In this document: piece by piece, positions 20,815 to 34,164 of the stretch
Layout: each line of letters opens with the position of its first letter
Numbering within the stretch: position 1 is the stretch's first letter
NCBI GenBank assembly: GCA_038373865.1
Contig: JAXGGA010002850.1
Location: 1-64,000, forward strand
Source: Uloborus plumipes
Taxonomy: Eukaryota; Arthropoda; Arachnida; Araneae; Uloboridae
Direction: 5' to 3'
Length of the DNA stretch: 64,000 bases
The notes under the pieces: model-generated
Told to the model about the DNA's origin: nothing
The model's database searches: none
The model's input: only the letters and a program-made list of their open reading frames with translations
Position numbers and translations under genes: made by a program

Positions 20815-22339
20815 TCTACGGCACATATTTTTCCAAAATAAAATACATTTTGATTTGGCTTTTAACTAAATTTTTTATCGCTTCTACAGCTTATTAGTAA
20901 GAAAAAATTATTAAGAAAAAACAGTCAATACATAGTTTGTTTTAGATATTTATTATTTTAATAATACTATTCTGCTACAAAAATACCCTATTTTGTGCAG
21001 CATAGTAAAGAAAGAAAAAATAATTGATCACTGTCTTCGCATCAGATAATACCTGTGTTAAAACTTTATTTCAATAAAACCAAATTTTTTACCAAAAAAA
21101 AATCAGTTGGATTATGCTTTGCTAACTAACATGTTTCGTAATAAATTCAGTAATAAAAAAAGTTTAAATAGATTAAGGATGAAAGATTTCCTTCAGTTAA
21201 ACATGAGACATTTCTAAATTGATTTGACTATAATGTATAATGTAATCAATTTGAGACAAAAGAAAAAACTAAAAGAAGTGTTGACATGATTTACGACCTG
21301 TCTAGTATCTCTTGCATATAACTTATCAGTTTTCTCATGTTATTGATTTTAATAAAATAGTTTTTTATTGGTAGAACTGTTGTTTCATGGTATTTAATCC
21401 GATAAGTATCTATTTATAATGATAGGTGAAGTACGATTCCCGCTAATATTCAAAATTTTAAGTTGAAATTTCACAAACTGTTAAATTCATCAAGACTAAA
21501 AATGGATTGTTATTCGCGTAATTTTTGTGGAGTATATGAACATAATCCTTAACAAGAAGTTCTGTCAAGAACTAAACGAGCCTACTTTCCCGTACATCGA
21601 CATCGGCATTCTCGCATCTGATCATTATTCTCTTGATTATCTGAAACTGAAAATTATGTCAAACATACCTTTTTAGCACATAGAGCTGATTTCGAAAAGC
21701 AAAATATACCCCTCTCATCAGATGAAATAGACACGTAAAAAGTAATTAACGAATAAATAAAGCTTTGTCGCACCTTTTAAAGAGTGCAACTGTTACAGTT
21801 CCTCCGTAGAAAAAATCCTCCATTGTTTTCAAAAATAATAATAATAATAATAATAATAAAATAAATAAATAAATAAAAGTACAAAGAGCATCAAAACGTA
21901 TTTTATCAAAGAAAGAAAAAAAAAGAAAAAAAAAAACTCGTCCGTTAATAAAATGTCTCGAATTTCACTTTTAATCGGTTGCCAGTTGTTAAATATAAAT
22001 AAAGAATAAAATGTTCTCGTGAATGAAAAATTTTTGTTACAAAAAAAATCGTCTGCCAAAAAAAAATACTAATCATAATAAAAAAAATAAAACAAATGAA
22101 TAAATAAACAAAAAACCGTCTGCACAGTCAGTCATTTTTTTTCTTCTGAACCTGCATTTCCGCCACGTTTGCGGAGTGGGAGTCGGAATCAAAGTCCTCA
22201 CAGAAGATTACTCAGAAAAGTACTGTACAAACACTATTTATCAAAACCATTTTCTTACAAAGTTAGTTTGAAGGAAATCCGACTTTAAGTTTAGAATCAA
22301 CATTCAACTTAAATTCTCCGTAGACGCTAATGTTAATTT
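20815..22339. other. No gene; simple-sequence rich
   Basis: AT-rich with an (AAT)n run at about 21835-21861 and A-rich purine tracts at 21900-21940 and 22060-22115. Nothing else recognised. Confidence 0.5.
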
Positions 22340-22914
22340 TTTTTCTGAACGGTTCAATATTGAACGAAAAATGGTTCAAATCAAAAAGCGAAATATGGGA
22401 ATGAGCTGTACTCACCGAGATCTTTCGAACAAAAAAAAATTTATTCCATTCGGACTGTTCACTCAAAAGTTATTAGGTGGGGAAAGGTTACTTGAATGGT
22501 TCAATGTTGAACCGAAAATGTTCAAATTGAAAATTTAAATACGGTAATAAAGTATCCTTCCCGAGATGCTTCGAAAAAAAAATTGTTTAAATCGGACTGT
22601 TCATTCAAAAGTTATTAGGGGTGACAGCTTGTTTGAACGGTTCAATGTTGAACGAAAAATTGTTCATCCTTGAAAAGATCTTTCGAATAAAAAAAAGTTT
22701 GTTCAAATCGGACTGTTCACTCAAAAGTTAGCATCGCGGGACCGGTTGTTTGAACGGTTCAAAGTTGAACCAAAAATTGTTCAAATCGAAAAATCAAATA
22801 TGGGAATGAGCTGTACTCGCCGAGATCTTTCCAACAAAAAAAAGTTTATCCAAATCGGAATGTTCATTCAAAAGTTATTAGGGGGGGGGGGACAGACAGA
22901 CCGACAGACCGACA
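22340..22914. repeat. Tandem repeat with GGTTCAA core, about four copies
   Basis: The unit start GGTTCAA(T/A) occurs at 22351, 22499, 22639 and 22756 (periods 148, 140 and 117). Each unit contains GAGCTGTACT, GAGATCTTTCGAAC or variants, and TCGGACTGTTCACTCAAAAG. The block ends in a G-run and GACAGACAGACCGACAGACC. It shares layout, though not sequence, with the 141-bp repeat at 1725-2245. Confidence 0.75.
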
Positions 22915-22987
22915 CCCAAATTCCCCATCTCAATACCCTACTTTCAAATTTTTAATTTTTCGATATTCAATTTACCTTTTTATTTTT

Positions 22988-23100
22988 TTTAACTTGGCGA
23001 TATTTTTTAGACTTGGCGATATTTTTTGGCGATATTTTTTGCACTTAGCGATATTTTTTTTACTTGGCGATAATTTTGGGACTTGGCGATATTTTTAGAT
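22988..23100. repeat. Short tandem repeat of ACTTGGCGATATTTTTT
   Basis: Five or six copies of a roughly 20-base unit, ACTTGGCGATATTTTTT with small changes, between about 22991 and 23096. The core CTTGGCGA also dominates the 770-bp repeat family at 42-59 kb. Confidence 0.8.
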
Positions 23101-23572
23101 GCATTAAGCTTATTTTAATACTTTTTTCGTCTTTCTTTTGTTTTTAACGGGAAAGTAGGCTAAAAACGAAAAGGTAGTTATTCAGTTTTTAAAATAGATT
23201 TAAGATTTTGTTTCGCTAATGTTTCCCACTTAGACTTATAATTTACTTTTTAAAGTATTAAAATTGATTTCGAACGCATTATAAATTTGTTTTTCTTCTT
23301 GATGTTCTTTGAAAATCTGTATACTCAATACTGGTTTTCCGTGACAGTTGTTTAGATGTAAATTTCACTGTTTAAGCTATGTAATGCCAGCATCTTTTCA
23401 CCAAATTTGTCTTTTGTATTGTACTATCTCGGCATATAAGATGATTTATTAAATTATTTTGTCCCCCCTCCCCAAAAAAAATCAGTGTAATGTATAGTGA
23501 ACGTAACGTGAAGTTTTAAATTTGTTAAACATCATAACCCTACACTGCATGATTTTTTATTTTACCTCGAAG

Positions 23573-23608
<36 letters not shown>

Positions 23609-24824
23609 CATCAATATAATAAGAAAACATGGACAAATATTTTTAAAATTTAATTTTGAGGATAAATGGTGACAATTGTTCTAAAAATATCTAATTCTTT
23701 CTTTTTATGCATTGCATTGCCGTATGACTACATTCTTCTGGTCATAAGGAGGAAAAATTGTCCATGTATCCAATTGGCAACACGATGCAGTGTAAGTTTA
23801 AAACATGTCTTTCATAACGCTAAGCAGGTAAACATCTGATTCTACATCAAAGAAGAATATTATCCACTGCATTTAAGTGCATTTTATTTTTTTGCTTTTC
23901 CCTTTTTTTAATATTTTCTCAATTTGTTTTAAATCCCGAGCTTAATCAAGTTAATAATTGAATATGCAATATAAAGTTAGAAAAATGTCTCTCAAACTAT
24001 GTTTTCTCTTTAGTCTGAATTAAAATGAAAGAAATTGGTCAAAAGCAAAAGCTGAAAATTCTCAACCAAACACAATGCAGATTAAATTCAGATTATATTT
24101 ACAACAAAAAAAAAAGTTTTTAGTGCCAAAGAACAGGTTTGCTTTTTGAACTGTCCAGTTTTTGAAAATGTGTCCTACTGTAAGGCAGGGAGGGGTCACA
24201 GGATCACATTCTAACAAAAACTTAAATATATCATTGAACTGGACTCAATTAGAGCAAAACACATATTATATACATTTTTTGACTAAATATTTATGAATTT
24301 CATCAATTAGCAACATCATTTCAAGGTATACAAGTTCTTTATTGAGCATACAAAATGAAGAAATTTCTCATTGTGGCAGAACGGTAAGCTATTATTAAAC
24401 GCTCTGTAGACACTATTGAGACAACTGATGACATACATAATAACTTAATTGCAATTGAATAAACTTATGAGAAAACTAAATTATATTTAAAATTTGCATC
24501 AACTTAATGTAAACTAATGAATTCAAAAACTAAGCTGGTGGACAAAGTTATAGTGTCAAAAAACTTTGAATGTTCCTTAGAATCAGGAACTGTTTTGATT
24601 TAGTTTTATTTCGTTCAAGTGATTATGAATAGTTGAAAAATAGTCCTAAACTCAGTATAATTAATTGATTGAATTAAACAACTTATTCACGTTTGACATG
24701 AATAATTATCATTACTCACATCCTGGACAAACTTAAAAGCTCAAATATAAATATTTCTATATTGCAACTGCGGCCAAGTAGTGTGTCATTGAGCCAAAAA
24801 ATTAAGCCCGTTTTAACTTGCTCT
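23101..24824. other. No gene; one (TA)n microsatellite
   Basis: AT-rich. A (TA)n run occupies about 23575-23605. No coding or transposon boundary recognised. Confidence 0.5.
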
Positions 24825-25606
24825 GATAACTTTAAAAAACTCATAAATAACTTCCATAGCATCAATAGAAACATTTTCAGATAACAAACAAACGCAATAC
24901 ACTTGCTTGAGATCCAAGAATTAAACGCGCAAATCGAAACAAGACTTGAAAGAGGGCTTCAACTTACACTTCCAATAATGCGGAGAAAAGTCGAATTCAC
25001 ATTTGAAACTATTTCACTAGTTAGATACTTTCGCCGCTTTCTAATCAACGCTCTTTTGTAAGCGAAGTTCTGTGTGCTTAAGGAGATGGCATTCCGCACG
25101 AATGCTCGTTTTCGGATGTATTTGAATTTTTAACGAGGTGCACAGTCTCATTAAAGAGCTCGGAAGCTGCTCTTTACTTGTAATATTTTGCGTCATTTTC
25201 AAATATTTTGATTGAGATTCTTATACAGGAATAAGTACGAGTGCACACCGAAGGCATCAATTCGAAATTCTTACGCATCTTAATACAGAAAAGGTGTTTG
25301 ATTTTGCATTTTCAGACATTTCACGAGTGATAGAGATTTATTCTTGCAATCATAATGATTTAGTCAATTTATTGCATGTTTTTTTACACGCGATATATTT
25401 ATGTTTACAGTTGTAACAGTGTGATACTAATTTAGTCTCAGCTGAAATATTTTATCATTGCATAAAAACAGGACACAATTGCAAACTCCAAGGTAAATAA
25501 TCCCATATTGCAAAATTGGATGTAAAAATTTTTCAAAGCAAAAAAAAAAAAAAAAAATTCAATGAAATAAAATTAAATACTAAATTGAGCTATAAATAGC
25601 CTTTTT

Positions 25607-25877
25607 GCGACCATCTTGTCCAGTGGTCAGAGCAGTCTGCCACAGATGGTGTGGTCCCGGGTTCGAGTCCCGGCTTGGGCATGGACGACTTTCTCTCTCC
25701 TGTCCTTTCTTTGTGTGAATGTGTTGTTGTGAAAGGTTGCCTACCCTATAAACGGGTACCTATGGCATGCGTGTACTGTGGAAGTCGGACTTCACACCAA
25801 ATTACGGTACAGTTGGAAAAGTGAAGCAGCGCACCCCAAATTGCCAGCCTGGCTGGCATACGATAAAAAAAAAGAAA
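25607..25877 (+). mobile_element. tRNA-derived SINE with A-rich tail
   Basis: A-box-like TCCAGTGGTCAGAGCAGTC, B-box GGTTCGAGTCC, a body ending in CTGGCTGGCATACG and an A-rich tail. It is flanked by AAATAGCCTTTTT at 25594-25606 and 25878-25890 (13-base target duplication). The empty site is visible in the next array copies. It is the intact reference for the split copy at 3905-4398. Confidence 0.9.
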
Positions 25878-27851
25878 AAATAGCCTTTTTATTGTTGTCT
25901 TGAACCGGTGTCTGTTCGGTGACTGAAACCTTTAATAACTTCATAAATAACGTTCATAGTATCAATAGAAACATTTTTAGAAAACAAAACAAATGCAATA
26001 CATCTGCTTGACGTCTAAGCAGTAAACTCGCAAATTGAAACAAGACTTGAAAGAGGGCTTCAACTTACACATCCAATAATACGAAGAAAAGTCGAATTCA
26101 CATTCGAAACTATTCACTAGTTACATACTTTCGCCGCTTTCTAATCAACGCTCTTTTGTGAGCGCAGTTCTGTGTGGCTTAAGGAGATGGTATTCCGCAC
26201 GAATGCTCGTTTTCGGATGTATTTGAATTTTTAACGAGGTTCACAGTCTCATTAAAGAGCTCGGAAGCTGCTCTTTACTTGTAATATTTTGCGTCATTTT
26301 CAAATATTTGGATTGAGATTCTTATACAGGAATAAGTACGAGTGCACACCAAAGGCATACATTCGAAATTCTTACGCATCTTAATACAGGAAAGCTGCTT
26401 GATTTTGCCTTTTCAGATATTTCACGAGTAATCATAATGATTTGGTCAATTTATTGCATGATTTTTTACACGCGATATATTTATGTTTACAGTTGTAACA
26501 GTGTGATACTAATTTAGTCTCAGCTGAAATATTTTATCATTGCATAAAAACAGGACACAATTGCAAACTCCAAGGTAAATAATCCCATATTGCAAAATTG
26601 GATGTAAAAATTTTTCAAAGCAAAAAAAAAAAATTCAATGAAATAAAATTAAATACTAAATTGAGCTATAAATAGCCTTTTTATCGTTGCCAAATACCTT
26701 TAAAAACATAAATAACTTTCATAGCATCAGTAGAAACATTTTTAGAAAACTAAACAAATGCAATACACCTGCTTGACGTCTAAGCATTAAACTCGCAATT
26801 CGAAGCAAGACTTGAAAAAGGGCTTCAACTTACACTTCCAATAATACGAAGAAAAGTCGAATTCACATTCGAAACTATTCACTAGTTAGATACTTTCGCC
26901 GCTTTCTAATCAACGCTCTTTTGTGAGCGCAGTTCTGTGTGGCTTAAGGAGATGGTATTCCGCACGAATGCTCGTTTTCGGATGTATTTGAATTTTTAAC
27001 GAGGTTCACAGTCTCATTAAAGAGCTCGGAAGCTGCTCTTTACTTGTAATATTTTGCGTCATTTTCAAATATTTGGATTGAGATTCTTATACAGGAATAA
27101 GTACGAGTGCACACCAAAGGCATACATTCGAAATTCTTACGCATCTTAATACAGGAAAGGTGCTTGATTTTGCCTTTTCAGATATTTCACGAGTAATCAT
27201 AATGATTTGGTCAATTTATTGCATGATTTTTTACACGCGATATATTTATGTTTACAGTTGTAACAGTGTGATACTAATTTAGTTTCAGCTGAAATATTTT
27301 ATCAAAGCATAAAACCAGCACACAATTGTAAACTCAAAGGTAAATAATCCTATATTGCAAATTTGAATGTAAAAATTTTGCAAAGCAAAAAAAAATATGT
27401 ATATATTCAATGAAATAAAACTAAATTGAGCCAAAAATAGCCTTTTTATCGTTGCCAAATACCTTTAAAAACATAAATAACTTTCATAGCATCAGTAGAA
27501 ACATTTTTAGAAAACTAAACAAATGCAATACACCTGCTTGACGTCTAAGCATTAAACTCGCAATTCGAAGCAAGACTTGAAAAAGGGCTTCAACTTACAC
27601 TTCCAATAATACGAAGAAAAGTCGAATTCACATTCGAAACTATTCACTAGTTAGATACTTTCGCCGCTTTCTAATCAACGCTCTTTTGTGAGCGCAGTTC
27701 TGTGTGCTTAAGGAGGTGGCATTTCGCACGAATGCTCGTTTCGGATATATTTGAATTTTTAACGAGGTGCAGTCTCATTAAAGAGCTCGAAAGCTGCTCT
27801 TTACTTGGAATATTTTGCGTCATTTTCAAATATTTAGATTGAGATTCTTAT

Positions 27852-28971
27852 GGGTCATTTTCACCATATGCTTACATTTCAAAAATTTTAAGTAATTTTT
27901 TTAATTTGCTATTTTCTTTTAGAAACACTAACAGATGTTTAGTCACATATTGTAGGTGTGTGAAAAAATAATTGGTTGTACACTTTGATGAATAATTAAG
28001 TATTCAAATGCTGTTGTAAAACTTTAAGTTGCAAGGAAAATTGTCGTCCGTTAACATACAAAATCAATATGAAATCTCACTTTTAAACTATATCATAGAG
28101 CCTAGAACCAACTTCATTTGAAATTATTTGCGCCCTGAAGCCAAAAACGATGTTTGTGATGATTAAAATATTGATCAAAAACTCTATGGTAACGAATTTG
28201 ACATTTGGTAACGGATTTGACCAGTAACGGACTTGACATTTCAACCAAAATGTCAAATTATGGCTAGGTTGTCGAATTTAAAAATTGAACAACAATATGC
28301 ATTTTCTTAGAGTTGTATAATAAACAATATTTCAGGGTAAAAGTTTAGAAAAAGTAAAAATTAATACTAAAATCTTTGGTAACGGACTTGACAAAGAATA
28401 AAAATACGCACCTGGAAAAAATTTTGTGCGAAACGCCACAGCAATACTTCTCGACTCAGGGAAACAAAATGGTACAAAATAGTTACGTCACTAATTTGTT
28501 AAGTTAACTGAATACGTGTTACCATCTTTTGACTTCAATAAATACTTTTTTTAGCTAAAATAATCTTAGGGTAACGGACTTGACAAGAACTTCCGGACAA
28601 AATATATTCATACATTTCTTATTGAAATAAAATTACTATTGTCAATATTTATCATGAATACCATATACTAATAGTCAATATATAAAAATACTATGTCGCA
28701 TTTACTTTTTTTGACCATTAAGTATAGGAAAAAAATAGTTGAACTTGCGAAAATTGGAAATGGACAAGCGTTTTTGCCTTGATTCTCATTTTTAAAGACT
28801 TATATAAAAATAAATAAATAAATTTCAATAATTTGTTGAGTGATAGAATTTTTTTGGGGGTATTTCTTGCAGAAAATAATTGTTCGCATTGAATTTAAAA
28901 TATAAGATATGCTTCAAAATCGTGTTTTTAACCTCCGGACAGCAAATGTAAGCAAATTTTGAAAATAACCC
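27852..28971. mobile_element. 1120-bp inverted-repeat element in the 765-bp array
   Basis: Ends are GGGTCATTTTCACCATATGC and, on the other strand, GGGTTATTTTCAAAATTTGC, followed on both sides by TTACATTT. The target duplication TTAT is at 27848-27851 and 28972-28975; uninterrupted array copies read GATTCTTATACAGG, which proves the empty site. Inside, the phrase GTAACGGACTTGACA or a close variant occurs at about 28189, 28207, 28224, 28378 and 28571. No transposase. The superfamily is undetermined; a four-base target near TTAA would suit piggyBac- or Kolobok-like elements. Confidence 0.8.
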
Positions 28972-29185
28972 TTATACAGGAATAAGTACGAGTGAATACC
29001 GAAGGCATGAGTGCGAGATTTTTACTCAATTTAATACAGGTAAGGTGTTTGATTTCGCTTTTCAGATGTATTCACGAATAACAGAACTTTATTCTTGCAA
29101 TTACGATGATTTAGTCAATTGAGAGATCATTTTTTTTTCTCTTGTGATATGTTTCCCCACAGTTGAAACAATGTAATAAATTTGT

Positions 29186-29589
29186 TATCAATTTTCATCG
29201 ACCTTTCGTTGGCTGGATTTTTATTTTTCAATTTTTTTTTCACCTTAAAATTAGATTATTTTCAAAAACAGAGTATATTCCATTATAACACCTAAAAGCA
29301 GCCATTTAAAAAATAATATGACAAATATATTGTGTAGCACTCACAATTTGCAATGTTTTGAGCAACTGGGACAATACAATATTAACATTGAATATCTATA
29401 AATTTAGGGATTTTACGAAGAAATTAATGTTTTTAAAATTCATAGCAAAATTGAAGGATATTTCCTTAAAAACTGCATAAAATGAGCAGTTTTTTGAACA
29501 TTTGTTTATGGAAGACAAAAGAAGAAGAAAGACGCCGCAGAATGAACAATTCGTAGTTTTTCATGAAAATTACTGTTAAAAAGCTTCTT

Positions 29590-29646
<57 letters not shown>

Positions 29647-30436
29647 TTAGATGCTTCCAAAAATATAACTTTAACAGATACGTAAAAAATAAATAAATAA
29701 GTAAAGTAAGGAATTTTAAGACTGCAGAAAATATATTTACTATCTCAAAATTTTCCTGTTTAGTCAAATATCTTCACCTAATGAAACTGCTAAAAATATT
29801 AATGTGATATTTGCATTACAATGCCATATCTACTATTCAATGTATTATTCATTATAGTTTATTCCCATTTAATAAAACTTACCCAAGTACCAGTTTTGAA
29901 ATTTAACTTGTAAATAACTACTTGACCTTGCGAACGGAGTTAAGTTTCGGTGACTAATGATCCACTAATACACGAAGTCAAACGGAAGCCTCGATTTTCG
30001 TGGCTTAACTGTAAAATACGACATTTTCTCTAAATACCAGTGCATGATTAAGCAAAGCTGCACTTATGATTATAATCGACTCGATAACTACAAAGAATAA
30101 TTTCCATGTAGCACATTTAATCAAATATGTTGCAGCGTTTAGAAATCCACCTAAGCTTTAGTATTAAACGCAACTAAGTACCGTAATTGTTAAAATATGG
30201 ATGATATTCTAAAATGTTTACAGGTTAATTGATAGCTGAACTCTGAATAAAGTGTTGCAAATCCGAACGGTAAAAGGACTTATAACTGGATTACAGCTTA
30301 AAGAATAAGGCCGTATAGACTTTTCACAGCTTTAAATATGCTATAATAATTTTCAAAGTGAATTAGAATTAAATAAAAGAGCTAAACGACTAAAATACAG
30401 GCAAAATAAAAATGGTTGAAAATGATAGAAAACATA
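29186..30436. other. No gene; one (TA)n microsatellite
   Basis: A (TA)n run lies at 29593-29645. The rest is AT-rich sequence without recognisable features. Confidence 0.5.
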
Positions 30437-32650
30437 TACAGGATGAGCCAAAAGTATTTAAAATAACGAAGAAACAAATTGGGTATTAAGAAAAAAGTTA
30501 TCGCCGTTAAACCAGAGCTAAGGTAAAAATACATGTACCTAATATACTAAAAGTCCATTCATGCAATCCAGAGACTATAGTTTCGTCCTTTTTATGGACT
30601 CACTCTCTAACAGTCAAGAAGCCAGCTGAAGTCGAAGATTTTTTAATTACATTGAAAGTGCCAGCAAACTGGCAGCTAAAGTAAATTTGGCACACCAATG
30701 AGATACTGCAGTAATTGTCACATAAATTGTCAATTTTAGGCAAAGCATGTATACTAAGCAATAAGTTACCGCCCTTAAGCCAGGTTAAAGGCAGAACTGC
30801 ATGCAATATAACGACAGCAAGATCATGCCATCTAAAGGAATTATTACTTTTTCATATTTTTACCGGAAAGGTTGCCATGCAACAGTTTTATATAACTCAG
30901 CTCCAAACATTAGAAATTTTCACATGAGTTTCTTCTGCAGCATGAAAAGTACAAAGCAATAATCAGTTGCAGCATTCTAGAAGACATTCTTACAATGACT
31001 TGAATGATTAAGAGCAAGAATCTGAGAAAATGTCACGCCTAGCATTATGAGGTGATATATGACCTCTCAGATTTTCTCCCAAAAATTACCAAATGTTTAT
31101 TATCTTATTGAAAGACCAAATCCAGAATGTTTTGCTCTAAAGTTGAGTTGTTTAGTTTTTATGAACCCCTAAAGTTGAAGGTGCAGTATCAAAAATTAAG
31201 CGGATTTTCAAGACATGGAAATTGTTGTGAGCCAAAACTCTTACCAGGAACTGTTAAACTGCAATTTTCTTTTTGTATATGGAATATAGAAGGTTGAAAC
31301 TTTACATAATGAATGTTAAGTTTGTGGTAAGTTGTTGCCGTAAGGTCAGTGAAGGCCCTCAAAACAGGGCATTATTGACGTTTTTTAGCGTTTTTGAGGT
31401 CCAAAAACAGCTTGTACACTTCAGTTGGCACGGCAAAAATAGAGTCGTTTGAAAGACCAGTGTAAGCACTTTAAAATAATGTATAAATAACCGAGGAAAG
31501 TTCAACGTGCTTTTAGTTGCGTAAGGCCGAAATATGAAAAATTTCACATTTTACCGATATTCAAACGGTCATAACTTCCTCTGCCAACAACATATTGAAA
31601 TATTTTTTTGCCAATGTCATGCTCTATTCTTTATCTTAACAGAACAGTTGAGTCCTTTGAGGCGAAATGTGAAAACATTTTTTACAAAAAATGCACAGAA
31701 AAAAATAATTTTTTTGTAAAAAATGTTTTCACATTTCGCCTCAAAGGACTCAACTGTTCTGTTAAGACAGAGAACAGAGTATGACATTGGCGAAAAAAAT
31801 ATTTCAATATGTTGTTGGCAGAGGAAGTTATGACCGTTTGAATATCGGTAAAATATGACATTTTTCATATTTCGGCCTTACGCAACTAAAAGCACGTTGA
31901 ACTTTCCTCGGTTATTTATACATTATTTTAAAGTGCTTACACTGGTCTTTCAAACGACACTATTTTTGCCGTGCCAACTGAAATGTACAAGCTGTTTTTG
32001 GACCTCAAAAACGCTAAAAAACGTCAAAAACGCACTGTTTTGAGGGCCTTCACTGACCTTACGGCAACAACTTACCACAAATTTAACATTCATTTTTTAA
32101 AGTTTCAACCTTCTTTATTCCATATACAAAAAGAAAATCGGAGTTAAACAGTTCCTAGTAAGAGTTTTGGCTCACGGCAACTTCCATGTCTTGAAAAGCC
32201 GCTTAATTTTTGATGCCGCACCTTCAACTTTAGGAGTCCATAAAAACTAAACAACTCAACTTTAGAGCAAAACATTCTGGATTTGGTCTTTCAATAAGAT
32301 AATAAACATTTGGTAATTTTTTGGAAAAAATCTGAGAGGTCATGAATCACAGGCGTGACACTCTCTCAGATTCTTGCTCTTAATTGTTTTAGCTCACCGA
32401 AACCTACAACTTAAGTTGCGTACTCTTTCGTCACTGGTGTACTGAATTAAAACCATAAAACTTTAGCCGTCATTTAGGACGGAATACATATTTTTTTCTA
32501 AAAAACGCTATCACTCTGTGTACCGGCTCATGTGCAAATAATTTAATAATGAAGTTTAGTTGAAGGAAACTTTTATATTTTATTTCCAACAATAATAATA
32601 AACCTTTTTTTTTTTCCTGCATGAAATAAATACTTTTGGTCCATCCTGTA
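30437..32650. mobile_element. 2.2-kb TIR element carrying a foldback
   Basis: Left end TACAGGATGAGCCAAAAGTA, right end on the other strand TACAGGATGGACCAAAAGTA, both continuing TTTA. TA forms the outer edge, as in Tc1/mariner-type MITEs. The interior is a patchwork: a repeat fragment at 30536-30830 (with AAGTTACCGCCC, also near 40415) and a long palindrome at 31011-32387. No transposase frame. Confidence 0.75.
31011..32387. repeat. 1.4-kb palindrome (arms about 680 bp)
   Basis: 31011-31695 is the inverse of 31705-32387, with the axis near 31699 and a loop of about ten bases. The arms differ by a few percent. Paired reading frames at 31359-31547 (minus) and 31855-32043 (plus) are mirror copies and not genes. 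A transcript across this would form a long hairpin. Confidence 0.85.
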
Positions 32651-34164
32651 TTGATTCAGGCTCACGTTTTCTCCTAACAAATATGAACCCAAAGCATAAT
32701 TTACAAACAAATTATGAAAGTTAAAATATAATTTTAAAACAGACTTGGCCTTTACTAAAGCATGGTTCGGCAGAATTAAAAGTCTTTAAGAAAAAAAAAA
32801 TACTCAGAAGGCAATGATACTCGGAGTGATTGTTTGTAATTTAATAATGCTTAAAGGTTTACTTTATCTTTTATTTTACAAGCAGTTATTTTTTTTATAA
32901 ATTTTGATCTACTGGAAATCACATAACATAACGTTTTTTATAATTTTTCCTGTAGTTGCTATTTTTCATTTACCTTTTATCACCTAGCGGAACTTAATAT
33001 TTTTAAAAAGTCAATCTAGAAATGTAAGTTTAAAAAATTCAAAACAACAATATTTATCTACATATATTTATTATAACGTGTTTCTTATGTGTGAAAATGC
33101 TTATTCTAAATGTAGAAAAAAAAAATACTGGGTTAAAAAGTTCTGATGCAAAATATAAAATATCACTAGTATTAAAGTTTTAACCGACATACTAAGCTTA
33201 CTTCGATTCGGTTTATAAAATAAATTTAAAAAAGCTTCAATTAATTTTAATTACAAATACTCAATTGATATTGAATAACTCTTTCAAATCATTATTTAAG
33301 TTTAATAATAATTTCAAACATACATTTAATACTGTTATTTGGACATTTTATAAGTAAATAAAATTTAAGTGCACATTAATCACATCAAATTGATCTGTTC
33401 AAGAAAACTATCTTGTCTTTTAGAAAGAAATGACACCTTTAAAAGCTACGATAAATGGACTTCCTAAGCAATGCACCAACCTTTTAATGCGGGAGTATTA
33501 AAATAAACTATTTTTATAGTTAAATACGATTTATCTTCTCAAACGAAAGGAAAATAAGCGTAAATGGGTAAAACTAAGCTTAAAAATAGTTAAAAGCCTT
33601 TACAAATGAACGATAACTTTTAAATATATTTTTAGAATGTTTAGAATTGAAGACTATAGTAACTAGTATAGAAATAGCTTTAACTATTTTTGCCTTCAAA
33701 TTTCCATAGTAGTATTTCCATAGTAGTTTCCATAGTAGCATTATTGTATGAAATGATTTTCAAAACGCTTAGAGTAATATTAGAGATTATCATTTTATAT
33801 AAAATAATGAAAAATTTCAGAAAATAAAAGTAGTGAAATATAGATATTTAAAATCAAGCAAAAAACGAAAGAATAAAGCAACGGTATAAAAATTAAATTC
33901 GTGAGAAAATAAATTATGATTTCATTTACCGTATTATCTTGAAATTATTTCTGCATTTTACTTTTTTTTTTCACGCGGGGCTTCGTATTGGCTGCTAACC
34001 TTTTGCAGATCTAGTGCATTCCCCGCAATTATTTTTTCACGTGGTACTATTATCAGCAAAGGCCATTACCGCGACAATTTTGAAGCTCAGTTTCTCCACT
34101 AGATGGAGGCACCTGGGCTCTATTCGATGCGAAATGCAAATTCAATTTTGCCAATAAGAGGTAC
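32651..34164. other. No recognisable feature
   Basis: AT-rich. It contains only a minor triple repeat of TTTCCATAGTAG at about 33708-33742. Confidence 0.5.

Larger units (their letters stand above)
24825..29185. repeat. Tandem array of a 765-bp unit, about four copies
   Basis: The anchor CTTCAACTTACAC lies at 24957, 26058, 26823 and 27588. The last two spacings are both exactly 765; the first is longer because of a SINE at 25607-25877 and some extra sequence. Copies 2 and 3 are nearly identical, while copy 1 and the end of copy 4 are more diverged. Copy 4 is split by the element at 27852-28971 and resumes at TTATACAGGAATAAGTACG. No frame is conserved in the unit, which looks like a noncoding segmental or satellite-like amplification. 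Confidence 0.9.

Noticed and set aside
24825..29185. CRISPR-like or LTR-like interpretation of the 765-bp repeats
   Set aside because: Units are contiguous with no spacers, no TG...CA ends, PBS or coding between them; a eukaryotic tandem amplification explains them.
31359..32043. Two similar 62-codon frames on opposite strands
   Set aside because: They are mirror images made by the palindrome arms, not a gene pair.
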